A DNA stretch of 64,000 bases from an uncultured Cohaesibacter sp. (GTDB taxonomy: Bacteria > Pseudomonadota > Alphaproteobacteria > Rhizobiales > Cohaesibacteraceae), in the NCBI RefSeq assembly GCF_963676275.1, contig NZ_OY781091.1, forward strand, positions 434,001-498,000. The letters run 5' to 3'. Below, piece after piece: positions 35,400-44,227 of the stretch. Every line of letters starts with the position of its first letter. The stretch's first letter is position 1. The position numbers and the translations under genes are program-made. Under the pieces are notes generated by a model. The model saw nothing but the letters and a program-made list of their open reading frames with translations. It ran no database searches and was not told the DNA's origin.

Positions 35400-35766
35400 G
35401 TAAACAAAATCTTTTCAAATCTCTTGAGCAATAGAAAAGTAAAGACTGCATGCGCATCAGTATTTACTTCGCATTAAGTACAAAAGAGTGTTCCTTGAAA
35501 ATAGTTTTGGCAAATTTTGAGGCAACTTCGACAAGGGAAATTAAGGAATTTCCCTCGGGTTTCTTTGAGATTTTACCCGCAATCCTTAATGGCTGGGGGT
35601 GGGGCTATCCTATTTTCGTTGATGGGGAGTTAACTGGCAAAGGAATTATTGAAAATAAATCTCGCCTGAATTGGGCAATGCCCTGCGTTACAGAAACAAG
35701 GCGCGAGGAAAAGCGTCATTCCGCAAGTTCAGTAACGCGGCTATCGTTTAGTTCAGGAGTTCGACT
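35400..35766. other. Intergenic region before flagellin 3
   Basis: No supported gene. A 108-codon open frame from 35450 runs through the promoter element and into the flagellin start, so it is not believable. The region holds the ECF promoter candidate at 35663-35690. Confidence 0.5.
35663..35690 (+). promoter_or_regulatory. Candidate ECF promoter, flagellin 3
   Basis: CGCCTGAATTG (35663) and CGTTA (35686), 24 nt from the first C to the G of GTTA. The start codon is 80 nt past that G, the same distance as for flagellin 2. Confidence 0.6.
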
Positions 35767-36942
35767 ATGCCCGTAATTTCCACCAATACCGCAGCCAACA
35801 CCGCTGTTCGTTATTTGAATTCTAACTCTGATGATCAGACCAACTCTCTCGCCAAACTGGCCAGTGGGTCTGCCATCACCAAGGCCTCTGACGATGCTGC
35901 AGGTCTGGCTATCTCCACCAAGATCGGCACCGACGTTGCCGCACTGGAACAGGCCTCCACCAACGCCTCTCACGCCGTATCGGTTCTCTCCACTGCTGAC
36001 GGTGGCGCTTCCAACATTGCCGACATCGTAGAACGTATGAAGACCCTGGCATCGGAATCCGCATCCGGTACCGTGACCGATACCGAACGCGCCTATGTAC
36101 AGGCCGAATTTGAAGAATTGCAGGAAGAAATTGACGGTATCTGCGAATCCACCCGCTATAACGGCGTCAGCTTGCTTGATGGCTCTAGTGATTTCGCGGT
36201 TGATGATACAGAAACGGCCGCTGTTGCAACTGGCGCCTCTGCTGATGTGACTGGTTTGACCGCCGATACCACTGGCTCTATCATCATCAACGACATTGAG
36301 ATTACGCTCTCGACCGACGATGCCACGATGACCGTTGATGAAATGGTCGAGCAGATCAATTCGGGTCTGAATGATGAAGGCGAATATACGATCGTCGCCT
36401 CCAACGAGTCCGGTACCCTGACCCTGACCTCTCTGGCAACTGGTGATAATGCCGAAATCACCGTTGAAGCTGGCACTGGTACTTTGGGTATTGGAACGGT
36501 TGGGCTGACGGCTGGTACGACGAATGGCACGACCACCGAAGTAGAAACCACCGGCGCCGAGATCGTTGTCGGTTCCACCTCTGCCGATACCATCAATCTG
36601 TCCATCGATTCTCTGACTTGTGAGTCCCTGGGTATCGCGGATCTCGATGTGTCTACCGAGGAAGGGGCTGCTGAAGCTCTGTCCGTGCTCGATATGGCCA
36701 TTGACCAGATCTCCGAAGCACGCGCTGAAATTGGTGCGACCATGTCCCGTTTCGAATTCCGTTCGGCACAGATCGATACCAGCGTTGAAAACCTTGAAGC
36801 AGCCCAGTCGGCAATTGCTGACGTGGACATCGCCGCTGAACAGGCAAACCTGTCTTCTTCTTCCGTGAAGGTGCAGGCTGCCGTGGCCGCAGCAACTCAG
36901 GCAAACCAGATGCCTCAGAACCTGCTGAGCCTTATTCAGTAA
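35767..36942 (+). CDS. Flagellin (paralog 3)
   Basis: This is a filament subunit of 391 residues, the same length as paralog 2 and almost the same sequence. Differences are scattered in the variable domain and near the C-terminus (ending MPQNLLSLIQ). The conserved terminal segments for polymerisation and export are intact. Cys occurs in DGICESTRY and LTCESLG, the same two places as in paralog 2. The ATG follows a CAGGAG ribosome site. A 9-bp hairpin separates it from fliD. Confidence 0.95.
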   Translation: MPVISTNTAANTAVRYLNSNSDDQTNSLAKLASGSAITKASDDAAGLAISTKIGTDVAALEQASTNASHAVSVLSTADGGASNIADIVERMKTLASESASGTVTDTERAYVQAEFEELQEEIDGICESTRYNGVSLLDGSSDFAVDDTETAAVATGASADVTGLTADTTGSIIINDIEITLSTDDATMTVDEMVEQINSGLNDEGEYTIVASNESGTLTLTSLATGDNAEITVEAGTGTLGIGTVGLTAGTTNGTTTEVETTGAEIVVGSTSADTINLSIDSLTCESLGIADLDVSTEEGAAEALSVLDMAIDQISEARAEIGATMSRFEFRSAQIDTSVENLEAAQSAIADVDIAAEQANLSSSSVKVQAAVAAATQANQMPQNLLSLIQ

Positions 36943-36956
36943 TGAATATTGAAAAT

Positions 36957-36987
36957 GCACCGGGCCGCTAGCGCAGCCCGGTGCTTC
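36957..36987 (+). terminator. Hairpin between flagellin 3 and fliD
   Basis: GCACCGGGC pairs perfectly with GCCCGGTGC around a 10-nt loop. The following TTCGCCCTTT is a weak T tract, so it may only reduce read-through into fliD. Confidence 0.6.
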
Positions 36988-37010
36988 GCCCTTTGATACG
37001 GAGTTGATAC

Positions 37011-38738
37011 ATGACGAGTACGACCTCTACCACGACCGATTCTTCCGGTACGACGACAAGTACAACGACGACAACCACGTCGACCACGTCATCTGGTATC
37101 AGTACCGTCAGTTCCAGCGCCGATATCGATTGGGATGCTCTGATCGAGGCCGCGGTTGCCGAGAAGCAGCTGCCCGCCGATCGCATCGAAACCAAAATCG
37201 AAGAGAATGAGTCCGAGATTGAAGCCTATGAGGAGATGGAAGATCTTCTCAGTACGCTCCTGGACGCGATTGAGGCCGTTCGCGGCACCGATGATTCTCT
37301 GCTCGAACTGGACGATATCTTTTCCGAACGCGAAGCCTATCTGACCGGCATCGGCGGCATCGAAGCCGAGGATGCGCTGGTCGTTACCTGCGAAGCAGGT
37401 GTTGCTGTCCAGACCTATGAAGTGACGATTTCGCAGCTCGCGCTGGCGCAAAAAGTCACCAGCACGGTTGAATGTGAAGACAGCACGGCTGACATGGGGA
37501 TCGAGGGCACTTTCACTCTGACAACGAGTGAATCCGAAAATGACCCGGTGGAAATTGAAATCACCGAAGATATGAGCATGGCTGAAATCGCCGAGGAGAT
37601 CAATAACTACACCGATGATTCCGGCGTCACTGCCACTGTGGTTCAGGTTTCGGATACCGAATATACGCTGGTCCTGACGGGGGAAACCGGACAGAACATC
37701 GAGATGGCCTCGACCGACGGGACGGACGTAGGTGTTGCACTGGGCATCGTAGACGAAGATACAGGCGAATTTTCCAGCGTTCTTCAGTCATCTCAGGATG
37801 CGGTCTTCTCGGTCGACGGCGTTGAGCTGACCCGTAACACCAACACGATTGATGACGTGATTGATGGTGTTACTTTCGCTCTTTATCAAACCACCGACGA
37901 TGGCGAGTCCATCTCCGTGGAAATCAGCCAGTCGCTTTCCGATATCAAGGAAGCGGTTGTTGCGTTGGTGGATGCCTACAACGCCTATCGCGAATGGGCT
38001 CTGACTCAGCAGGAAACCGATGCCGATGGCGGTGCATCGGAAGATGCCGTTCTCTTTGGTGACAGCCTGCTGCGCGGGGCCAACAATTCCATCTATGCCG
38101 CCCTCTCCACGGTTATCGACGATTCGAGCATGGCCGTACTCGGCCTGTCCTATGATGAGAATAACTATCTCGAGCTGGACGAGGATACCCTTAACGACGC
38201 GCTTCTGAACGATATTGATGCGATCGAGGATCTGCTGAATTTCCAGTATGAAACGAGCGACAGTGATCTGGCTCTCCTTAAACGCAATGACAATATGCCC
38301 AGCTCCTTCACGCTCGACATCACGGTTGAGGACGGTGAGGTGACAAGTGTGCTCTGCGATGGCGAGGAGGGCTGCTTCGAGGTGAGCGGCACGCGTATCG
38401 TCGGTGTCGAGGGCACGGATTATGAAGGCATCACCTTCGTTTATACCGGCGATGACAGCGATACGATCGAGTTTTCCTGCTCCGCAGGCATTGTCGAGGA
38501 ACTCTATTCTGCCGTCGCAAAATATGCGGACGAAGACGACGGTCTGATCGTCGCCCAGATCGAAACGCTGGAAGAGCAGAACGAAGATTACGAAACCGAA
38601 TATGAAGACATCATGGACACCGTCGACGCCTATGAAGAGCGTTTGACGACACTATACTCCGAATACCAAGCGGCAATCGAAGAGGCAGAGAACGATCTCT
38701 CCTATATCGAAGCAATTCTCAACTCCGGGAGCGACTAA
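37011..38738 (+). CDS. fliD: FliD, filament cap protein (HAP2)
   Basis: FliD caps the growing filament and helps flagellin fold into it. The 575 residues begin with an unusual Ser/Thr run (2-35). The FliD N-terminal domain follows (IDWDALIEAAVAEKQLPADRIETKIEENESEIEAY), then very acidic middle domains and a C-terminal coiled coil (about 500-575). The ATG has GGAG 7 nt upstream. The fliS gene begins 1 nt after the stop. It contains five Cys residues, odd for an exported axial protein. Many Rhizobiales lack FliD. Confidence 0.9.
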   Translation: MTSTTSTTTDSSGTTTSTTTTTTSTTSSGISTVSSSADIDWDALIEAAVAEKQLPADRIETKIEENESEIEAYEEMEDLLSTLLDAIEAVRGTDDSLLELDDIFSEREAYLTGIGGIEAEDALVVTCEAGVAVQTYEVTISQLALAQKVTSTVECEDSTADMGIEGTFTLTTSESENDPVEIEITEDMSMAEIAEEINNYTDDSGVTATVVQVSDTEYTLVLTGETGQNIEMASTDGTDVGVALGIVDEDTGEFSSVLQSSQDAVFSVDGVELTRNTNTIDDVIDGVTFALYQTTDDGESISVEISQSLSDIKEAVVALVDAYNAYREWALTQQETDADGGASEDAVLFGDSLLRGANNSIYAALSTVIDDSSMAVLGLSYDENNYLELDEDTLNDALLNDIDAIEDLLNFQYETSDSDLALLKRNDNMPSSFTLDITVEDGEVTSVLCDGEEGCFEVSGTRIVGVEGTDYEGITFVYTGDDSDTIEFSCSAGIVEELYSAVAKYADEDDGLIVAQIETLEEQNEDYETEYEDIMDTVDAYEERLTTLYSEYQAAIEEAENDLSYIEAILNSGSD

Positions 38739-38739
38739 T

Positions 38740-39192
38740 ATGAATTATGCACATAATCGTGCTGTGAATGCCTACCGAACCGCCAATGCCGCAGTGCCGC
38801 CAGTCAAGGCGGTTGCAATGTTGCTTGATGAAGCCCTGAATGCCATCATTCTGACCAGCTACTATCTCAAACGCAAGGAATTCGAAAGCGCGTTCGGCCG
38901 TGTCGTGCATGCGTCCAAAATTCTCAGTGGTCTGCGCCAGAATGTCAGCCTTGATCGGGACCCGGAAATGGGACAGCAGTTCATTGACATGTATACGAGC
39001 AATATCTTTGCTCTGCACAACGCCTATGGTCGCGACGACGCCATCGAAAGATATGCAAAACTTGCGGGTGGTATTCTCGAATTCCGCAATGCATGGGCAG
39101 AATTGGCAAGAATGCAACAACGAAGCATTGACACCGTTATGGGCGGGATCTTACATCAGGATGATGCAGAGGTGACTGCAAAAGCGGGATAG
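38740..39192 (+). CDS. fliS: FliS, flagellin export chaperone
   Basis: FliS binds the C-terminus of unfolded flagellin in the cytoplasm until export. The 150 residues are all helical. The N-terminus (NRAVNAYRTANAAVPPVKAVAMLLDEALNAI) resembles the FliS signature, and charged helices follow. It starts 1 nt after fliD, the classic fliDS arrangement, which supports the call more than the sequence alone. Confidence 0.85.
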   Translation: MNYAHNRAVNAYRTANAAVPPVKAVAMLLDEALNAIILTSYYLKRKEFESAFGRVVHASKILSGLRQNVSLDRDPEMGQQFIDMYTSNIFALHNAYGRDDAIERYAKLAGGILEFRNAWAELARMQQRSIDTVMGGILHQDDAEVTAKAG

Positions 39193-39246
39193 CAGCAGGA
39201 TGATCGGGCTTTGAAGCCATATTGTCCTATGACTGATAGGGCGAAT

Positions 39247-39492
39247 ATGGCCAAGTCCGATGGTGAAATGTCGATCGAGCGGTTTGAAGAGCTGCTGGAT
39301 TCTTATGGCCCGGATTTGACGAATTGGCCGCAAGACGCCCAGTCTGCGGCCAATGGCTTGCTGAAGCGATCAGAAATCGCCAGACAGAAACTGCAATTTG
39401 ATGCAGCTGTTGCCAGACTGGCCAAAGAGGCCCCTGGCCCCAAGGCTCCCCCATCTCTGGTTAATCGGATCATGACCAAAGTCAAGAAATGA
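39247..39492 (+). CDS. Small protein with the 'YGxDxxxWP' motif seen near alphaproteobacterial ECF sigma genes
   Basis: This is an 81-residue soluble protein. Its core, ERFEELLDSYGPDLTNWPQ followed by AANGLLKRSEIARQKL, resembles the N-terminal segment of small anti-sigma-like proteins that often accompany ECF sigma factors in Alphaproteobacteria. No membrane helix is visible here, unlike many of those. I chose ATG 39247; ATG 39229 and TTG 39211 are in frame. It lies after fliS, 7 kb from the ECF sigma gene. A regulatory role is inference. Confidence 0.55.
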   Translation: MAKSDGEMSIERFEELLDSYGPDLTNWPQDAQSAANGLLKRSEIARQKLQFDAAVARLAKEAPGPKAPPSLVNRIMTKVKK

Positions 39493-39937
39493 TCCCCTAA
39501 GGCCCTGCCTTCAGAATAGCGCCTCTAGTCTTCAAGACTATCTCCAATTATCCCATTTCAACTAGGCCAGACACCTATTCATCAAACTGATGAGTGGGAG
39601 TGAATTTCTCGTATATAAATCAATTTCGCGCACTTGATGTTGTTTTATTTGGGGTTGGGTTACGTTTTTGAAGATTATCTAATGTATAATATAGGATTTA
39701 TGGGTGTTATCTGTGCTATTGAATTGGAAATATATTTATAAATTATTTGACTAAATTGATGATAGGCAAAAAATACCTATCGGAAATAAGTATTCGTCAA
39801 ATTTTTACTAAATAAAATTTAAAAAAATTCGCCTGATTTCGCCGGATGGTCCGTTTCAGAAATATGAGGGGTAAAAACTTGTCGTCAAAGACAGGTGTTT
39901 ATCTGGTGTTTTTCTCGAAAAGCGCGGGCGAAAAGCC
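39493..39937. other. A+T-rich intergenic region before flgD
   Basis: No supported gene. A perfect odd palindrome (TAGTCTT-C-AAGACTA, 39526-39540) may mark the end of the preceding operon. From 39590 to 39830 the sequence is A+T-rich. The ECF promoter candidate at 39830-39857 follows. Confidence 0.45.
39830..39857 (+). promoter_or_regulatory. Candidate ECF promoter, flgD operon
   Basis: CGCCTGATTTC (39830) and CGTTT (39852), 23 nt from the first C to the G of GTT. The flgD start is 85 nt past that G. An A-rich tract lies immediately upstream. Confidence 0.55.
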
Positions 39938-40603
39938 ATGACTGTATCTGCACTGGCGTCTTCAACATCAAGTACGACGACAACGACGACCACATCATCC
40001 AGTACTCTTGGTCTGGATACATCCGAATTTCTGCAGCTCATGGTCGAGCAGCTACAGAACCAGAACCCGACCGACCCGACGGATACGACCGAGTTTCTCA
40101 GTCAGCTCGTGCAGCTGTCCACCTACGACCAGCAGGTGGCGAATGCCGAGAGTCTGGAAAGCGTGGTCGACTCTCTGGAGACGATGATCTCATCCAACGG
40201 TCTTGGATATATCGGCCAGACCGTCACCGTCGATGGCGATACCACCACAATTCAGGACGGTTCGGCTCAGTGGAACTACACGCTCGATAGCGATGCCGAG
40301 GAAGTGACCATCAACATTCTCGATGAGGATGGCAACACGGTCTACACCACCACCGGAGAAACCGAGGAAGGCACCTATGCCGTCGAATGGGATGGCGTCG
40401 ATGATGACGGCAACCAGCTCGAGGATGGCGGCATCTACACCATTGAAGTGACCGCCACGGATGCCGACGGTGAGGATGTCGATGTCAGCACCTCGGTTAC
40501 GGGCACGGTCACCGGGATCGATTCCTCCGGAGATGAAACCTATCTGCTGATCGGCGACGTGGGCTTCACCGTCGATGACATTACCTCAATCAGTTCTACC
40601 TGA
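39938..40603 (+). CDS. flgD: FlgD, hook-capping / hook assembly scaffold protein
   Basis: FlgD caps the growing hook and is removed later. The 221 residues begin with a Ser/Thr tract. The conserved FlgD N-terminal signature follows (LDTSEFLQLMVEQLQNQNPTDPTDTTEFLSQLVQLSTYDQQ, about 25-68). The C-terminal half is the mixed Ig/Tudor-like region (EEVTINILDEDGNTVYT, EWDGVDDDGNQLEDGGIYTIEV). It lies just upstream of flgE, the usual neighbour. Confidence 0.93.
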   Translation: MTVSALASSTSSTTTTTTTSSSTLGLDTSEFLQLMVEQLQNQNPTDPTDTTEFLSQLVQLSTYDQQVANAESLESVVDSLETMISSNGLGYIGQTVTVDGDTTTIQDGSAQWNYTLDSDAEEVTINILDEDGNTVYTTTGETEEGTYAVEWDGVDDDGNQLEDGGIYTIEVTATDADGEDVDVSTSVTGTVTGIDSSGDETYLLIGDVGFTVDDITSISST

Positions 40604-40702
40604 CGGATGATTGCCTGATCGGCGGGCAACTTCGTTGAATTAAAGCCATTTCTGCCACTTGAGCAACAGACTTCAAATGTGGCGCATTAGTAGGAGAGTA
40701 TC

Positions 40703-42028
40703 ATGAGTTTGATGGGTGCAACAAATGCTGCCGTGTCAGGTCTGGCGGCGCAGTCGCAGGCTTTGTCCACGGTTTCCAACAACTTGGCAAACTCTGAAAC
40801 GACAGCATACAAGGCGTCCACCACCAGCTTCTCCAGTCTGGTTGCCGGTAGCGGGGCGACGAAAAGTGGTGGTGTTTCGGCGAGCAATACAACAAACAAT
40901 ACCGCGCAGGGCCTGATCACCGATTCCGATATCGAAACCAACCTCGCCATTGAGGGTGACGGATATTTCATCGTCTCCGAGGAAGGGGACAATTCATCCC
41001 GCTACTATACACGAAATGGCGAATTCAGCGTCGATGAAGACGGCTATCTGACCAATGGGGAATATTATCTTCTTGGTTGGGCGACCGATGCCGATGGTGA
41101 AGTGTCCGGTGGCGCCAGCAGCGTCAACCTGACCAAGATCGACATTTCCTCGATCCAGAGTTCGGCTCAGGCAACGACCGAGGTTGCGATGCAGGCAACA
41201 TTGCCGGCCGATGCAGAAACCTATGTCGATTCAAGCACTGAGAATTGTTCCTTCGAGACAAGCTTCGAAGTCTATGACTCTCTGGGCACGGCAAGCACCG
41301 TAACCGCCACCTATACCAAGGTGGACGAGAATACCTGGACCGTATCCTTCTCCGATCCGGTTTCCGCCGATGATTCCTCGACAACGGGTTCGGTTACGTC
41401 CAGCACCTATACCATCTTCTTTGATTCAGACGGTAATCTCGATCATATCGAAGAAGGTGACTATGACCAGGCAACAGGCACATCAGCGACCGGCACCACT
41501 GTTGATGATGCAACCCTTTCAATCACCTGGAGCACCGGTGCCTCAACCAGCGATATCACGGTCGACCTCGGCACGGCAGGATCTGACGACGGTCTGACCC
41601 AATATTCAACAAACGACTCCGACGACGTGGAGATTGACGTCTCTTCCGTCGATGTCGATGGCCGCCCTTACGGCACCGTTGACTCGGTTGAAATCGATTC
41701 TGACGGCTCTGTTGTCGCCAGCTTCACCAATGGCGAAACAAGAACGATCTACAAGATCGCTATCGCCACCTTCACCAATGCGGACGGTCTGACCGAAGAC
41801 AGCGACGGCATCTACGCGGTTTCCAACGAGTCTGGCAACGCAACCCTGCATATCGCGGGGCAGGGCTCGGCAGGTACCATCGAAAGCAGCTCTCTGGAAG
41901 CCAGTACCGTGGATACCAGTACGGAATTTTCCAACATGCTCGCCGCACAGCAGGCCTATTCATCAGCATCCCAGATCATCTCCACAGCGAGTGACATGTT
42001 CGATGATCTGATGAGCGCAGTACGGTGA
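40703..42028 (+). CDS. flgE: FlgE, flagellar hook protein
   Basis: FlgE polymerises into the hook. The 441 residues have the rod/hook N-terminal motif (MGATNAAVSGLAAQSQALSTVSNNLANSETTAYKA), the SDIETNLAIEGDGYFIV segment and the C-terminal motif (EFSNMLAAQQAYSSASQIISTASDMFDDLMSAVR). The ATG has AGGAGA 5 nt upstream. The middle is rich in Asp, Ser and Thr. One Cys is present (ENCSFET). It is followed in the same direction by a small basic protein and the flgK/flgL block. Confidence 0.94.
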   Translation: MSLMGATNAAVSGLAAQSQALSTVSNNLANSETTAYKASTTSFSSLVAGSGATKSGGVSASNTTNNTAQGLITDSDIETNLAIEGDGYFIVSEEGDNSSRYYTRNGEFSVDEDGYLTNGEYYLLGWATDADGEVSGGASSVNLTKIDISSIQSSAQATTEVAMQATLPADAETYVDSSTENCSFETSFEVYDSLGTASTVTATYTKVDENTWTVSFSDPVSADDSSTTGSVTSSTYTIFFDSDGNLDHIEEGDYDQATGTSATGTTVDDATLSITWSTGASTSDITVDLGTAGSDDGLTQYSTNDSDDVEIDVSSVDVDGRPYGTVDSVEIDSDGSVVASFTNGETRTIYKIAIATFTNADGLTEDSDGIYAVSNESGNATLHIAGQGSAGTIESSSLEASTVDTSTEFSNMLAAQQAYSSASQIISTASDMFDDLMSAVR

Positions 42029-42033
42029 TTTGA

Positions 42034-42291
42034 ATGCATCGTGAGGTCGCTAATTGCAGGAAGGAAATCCGCCGCATCAGGGCGGAGGTCAAACGGTATG
42101 AGCAGGATCCGGATCGGCAATCCGGCAAGCTTCTGTTGCTTGTCGCCAAGAATGATCTGCTTTCACTCATTCGGCAAATGCGTCTCAAGCAGGTGGAAAT
42201 CAAGCAGAAGCGGTCGCGCAAGACCAAAGCCAATCAGGCCGCTTCCGCTTACGCCAATCTTAATAAATTCCGTAAATATAACAAGGGCTAG
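42034..42291 (+). CDS. Small basic helical protein between flgE and the FlgN-like gene
   Basis: This 85-residue protein is strongly basic (many Lys/Arg) and predicted helical, with an ILxxxKNDLL-like amphipathic middle and KQKRSRKTKANQ near the end. It starts 6 nt after flgE and ends 9 nt before the next gene, so it is in the operon. I do not recognise the family. A chaperone or export-related role is a guess from position. Confidence 0.55.
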   Translation: MHREVANCRKEIRRIRAEVKRYEQDPDRQSGKLLLLVAKNDLLSLIRQMRLKQVEIKQKRSRKTKANQAASAYANLNKFRKYNKG

Positions 42292-42299
42292 GGTGTGCC

Positions 42300-42785
42300 A
42301 TGAGCTCCAAACTGAACACTGAGATGGTCCATTCGCAACGGGATATCGAGCGCATTGAAAGCGCTATAGACAGAGCCATTCTTGTGGCTGATGACCTGAT
42401 CAGAATTGCGGCAGAAGAAAATCAGCGGCTGGAAAGCGGCCGTCCCACGTCACTGGATGACCTTTTGGTGAGAAAGCAGAAGCTGACGATGGAATTCGAT
42501 GCCTTCTTCAAGAGTTTCAAAGCCGAACGAGAGACCTTTCTCTATGCGTCGGAAGAGAAATTCAACGCTTTGCAGGACCGGATCCAGATTTTGGCTCATT
42601 CCTTCATGGAAAATGCGAGCAATCTGAACCGTGCCAAGAGTGCCAATGAAAGGCGCATCAGCGCCATCATGCGGGCCATTCGGGACAATCAGGATGCCAG
42701 CGCGCTGCCTTCCTATGGCTCCACCGGACGGTCTGCGAGCGCGGCTTATGCTGCGGGATCGCTCAAGCCCTCCCGCAAGGTATAG
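42300..42785 (+). CDS. FlgN-like export chaperone for hook-associated proteins
   Basis: This 161-residue, all-helical, heptad-patterned protein has the charged, Leu-spaced layout of FlgN (RDIERIESAIDRAILVADDLIRIAAEENQRLE, then LLVRKQKLTMEFDAFFK). FlgN keeps FlgK and FlgL soluble before export. The gene lies directly upstream of flgK, the usual place of flgN. FlgN proteins are poorly conserved, so the call rests on layout and position. Confidence 0.65.
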   Translation: MSSKLNTEMVHSQRDIERIESAIDRAILVADDLIRIAAEENQRLESGRPTSLDDLLVRKQKLTMEFDAFFKSFKAERETFLYASEEKFNALQDRIQILAHSFMENASNLNRAKSANERRISAIMRAIRDNQDASALPSYGSTGRSASAAYAAGSLKPSRKV

Positions 42786-42860
42786 CCAAGCGGCCGGGCC
42801 GGTATGGCGCCTTTTGTCCCTAATGTGGATCGAAGGCGTTTGCTCTGAAAGGAACAGCTA

Positions 42861-44219
42861 ATGTCCTCCCTATCTACTGCGCGTTATATCGCTTCGAGTT
42901 CGCTCTCTGCCACTCAGGTGCAGGTGTCCGTGACCTCGAACAACATCGCCAACGCGGATACGGAAGGCTATACAACCAAATCGGCGTCGGTTTCCTCTTC
43001 CATATCGGGAGGGACGGGCAGCGGTGTTTCCGTTGACAGCATTTCCTCTTCGGTCAGCAAATATCTGGTCGAGGATCTGGTGGAGGCGACATCCGAAGCC
43101 GCCTATGCCACCACTACGGCCGATTATCTCAACAGCCTGCAAACCTCTCTGGGCACGCTGGAAGATGAAGACGGTTCGGGCACGACGCTTGTCGATACCC
43201 TTTCCGACTTCGAAGAGGCAATGACAGAGCTGGCGACCACGCCAGAGAGCAGCATTCTGGCCAATACGGCGGTCACGGCTCTGGAAGAGCTGACCAGCCA
43301 GATCCGCGATACGGCCGAAACCGTGCAGGATCTGATCGACAATGCCGACAGCGAGATCGAGGATGCGGTTGAATCGGTCAACAATCTTCTTGAGAGCATC
43401 GATTCTCTCAATGAGCAGATCAGAACCGCCACCGCCAGTGGCGACAGCACCGCAGATCTGGAAGACCAGCTGACGACAGCCATTGTCAGCCTGTCGGAAT
43501 ATCTCGATGTGGTCACCTATGATTGCGATGACGGCTCCACCAAGGTCTATACCTCCTCAGGACAGATGCTGGTCGGCTCGACGGCCCATCTGCTGACGAC
43601 GGACACCGATGCCGAAGGCCAGACCACGATTTCGGTGAATGGCTCCGATATAACCGAAAGGCTCTCCGGCTCGGACAGCAAGATTGGCGCGTTGCTGGAG
43701 CTGCGCGACGAAACCTTGCCTGCCTATATGGAAGATCTCGATGAGCTGGCGACCACATTGATCGAAACGCTCAATGCCGTGGATGGTCTGGATGGCGACA
43801 TCCTGACGGGCACCGGAGCTTCCGACATTGCGGTGGTGGACAGCGTCTCGGACGATCCGACAACGCTACTGGGCTCGGGCAATGCTTCCACCACGGCCAA
43901 CAATATCCTTGATGCCCTGCAAGGAGATGCCACCTATGATGCCGCAGGCAATCTGGCCTCGGGGGATCGTACCTTCAGCGAATATGCAACCGAAATCATT
44001 TCCACGGCGGTCAACGCCTCCAACAGCGCTTCCGATGCGCTGGATGTTGCCGAGACAGCTCTCAGTTCGGCAGAAGATGCCATCAGCTCTGCCTATGGTG
44101 TCAACGTGGATGAAGAAACAGAACGATTGACGGAGCTGGAACAGCTCTATTCTCTGGCCTCAACCATCTTGAGCACATTGCAGGAGATGTTTGAAGACCT
44201 GCAATCGGCCTTCTCATAG
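42861..44219 (+). CDS. flgK: FlgK, hook-filament junction protein (HAP1)
   Basis: FlgK forms the first junction zone between hook and filament. The 452 residues have the rod-type N-terminus (ARYIASSSLSATQVQVSVTSNNIANADTEGYTTKSA), a long acidic helical domain with the FlgK pattern INxLLxxIdsLNeQI (NNLLESIDSLNEQIRTA, about 172-190) and a C-terminal helix (TELEQLYSLASTILSTLQEMFEDLQSAFS). AAAGGAA precedes the ATG by 7 nt. flgL follows 8 nt after the stop. It is shorter than enteric FlgK. Confidence 0.9.
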   Translation: MSSLSTARYIASSSLSATQVQVSVTSNNIANADTEGYTTKSASVSSSISGGTGSGVSVDSISSSVSKYLVEDLVEATSEAAYATTTADYLNSLQTSLGTLEDEDGSGTTLVDTLSDFEEAMTELATTPESSILANTAVTALEELTSQIRDTAETVQDLIDNADSEIEDAVESVNNLLESIDSLNEQIRTATASGDSTADLEDQLTTAIVSLSEYLDVVTYDCDDGSTKVYTSSGQMLVGSTAHLLTTDTDAEGQTTISVNGSDITERLSGSDSKIGALLELRDETLPAYMEDLDELATTLIETLNAVDGLDGDILTGTGASDIAVVDSVSDDPTTLLGSGNASTTANNILDALQGDATYDAAGNLASGDRTFSEYATEIISTAVNASNSASDALDVAETALSSAEDAISSAYGVNVDEETERLTELEQLYSLASTILSTLQEMFEDLQSAFS

Positions 44220-44227
44220 GTGATCAC

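Noticed and set aside
35450-35776. 108-codon frame before flagellin 3
   Set aside because: It runs across the conserved promoter element and into the flagellin start codon.
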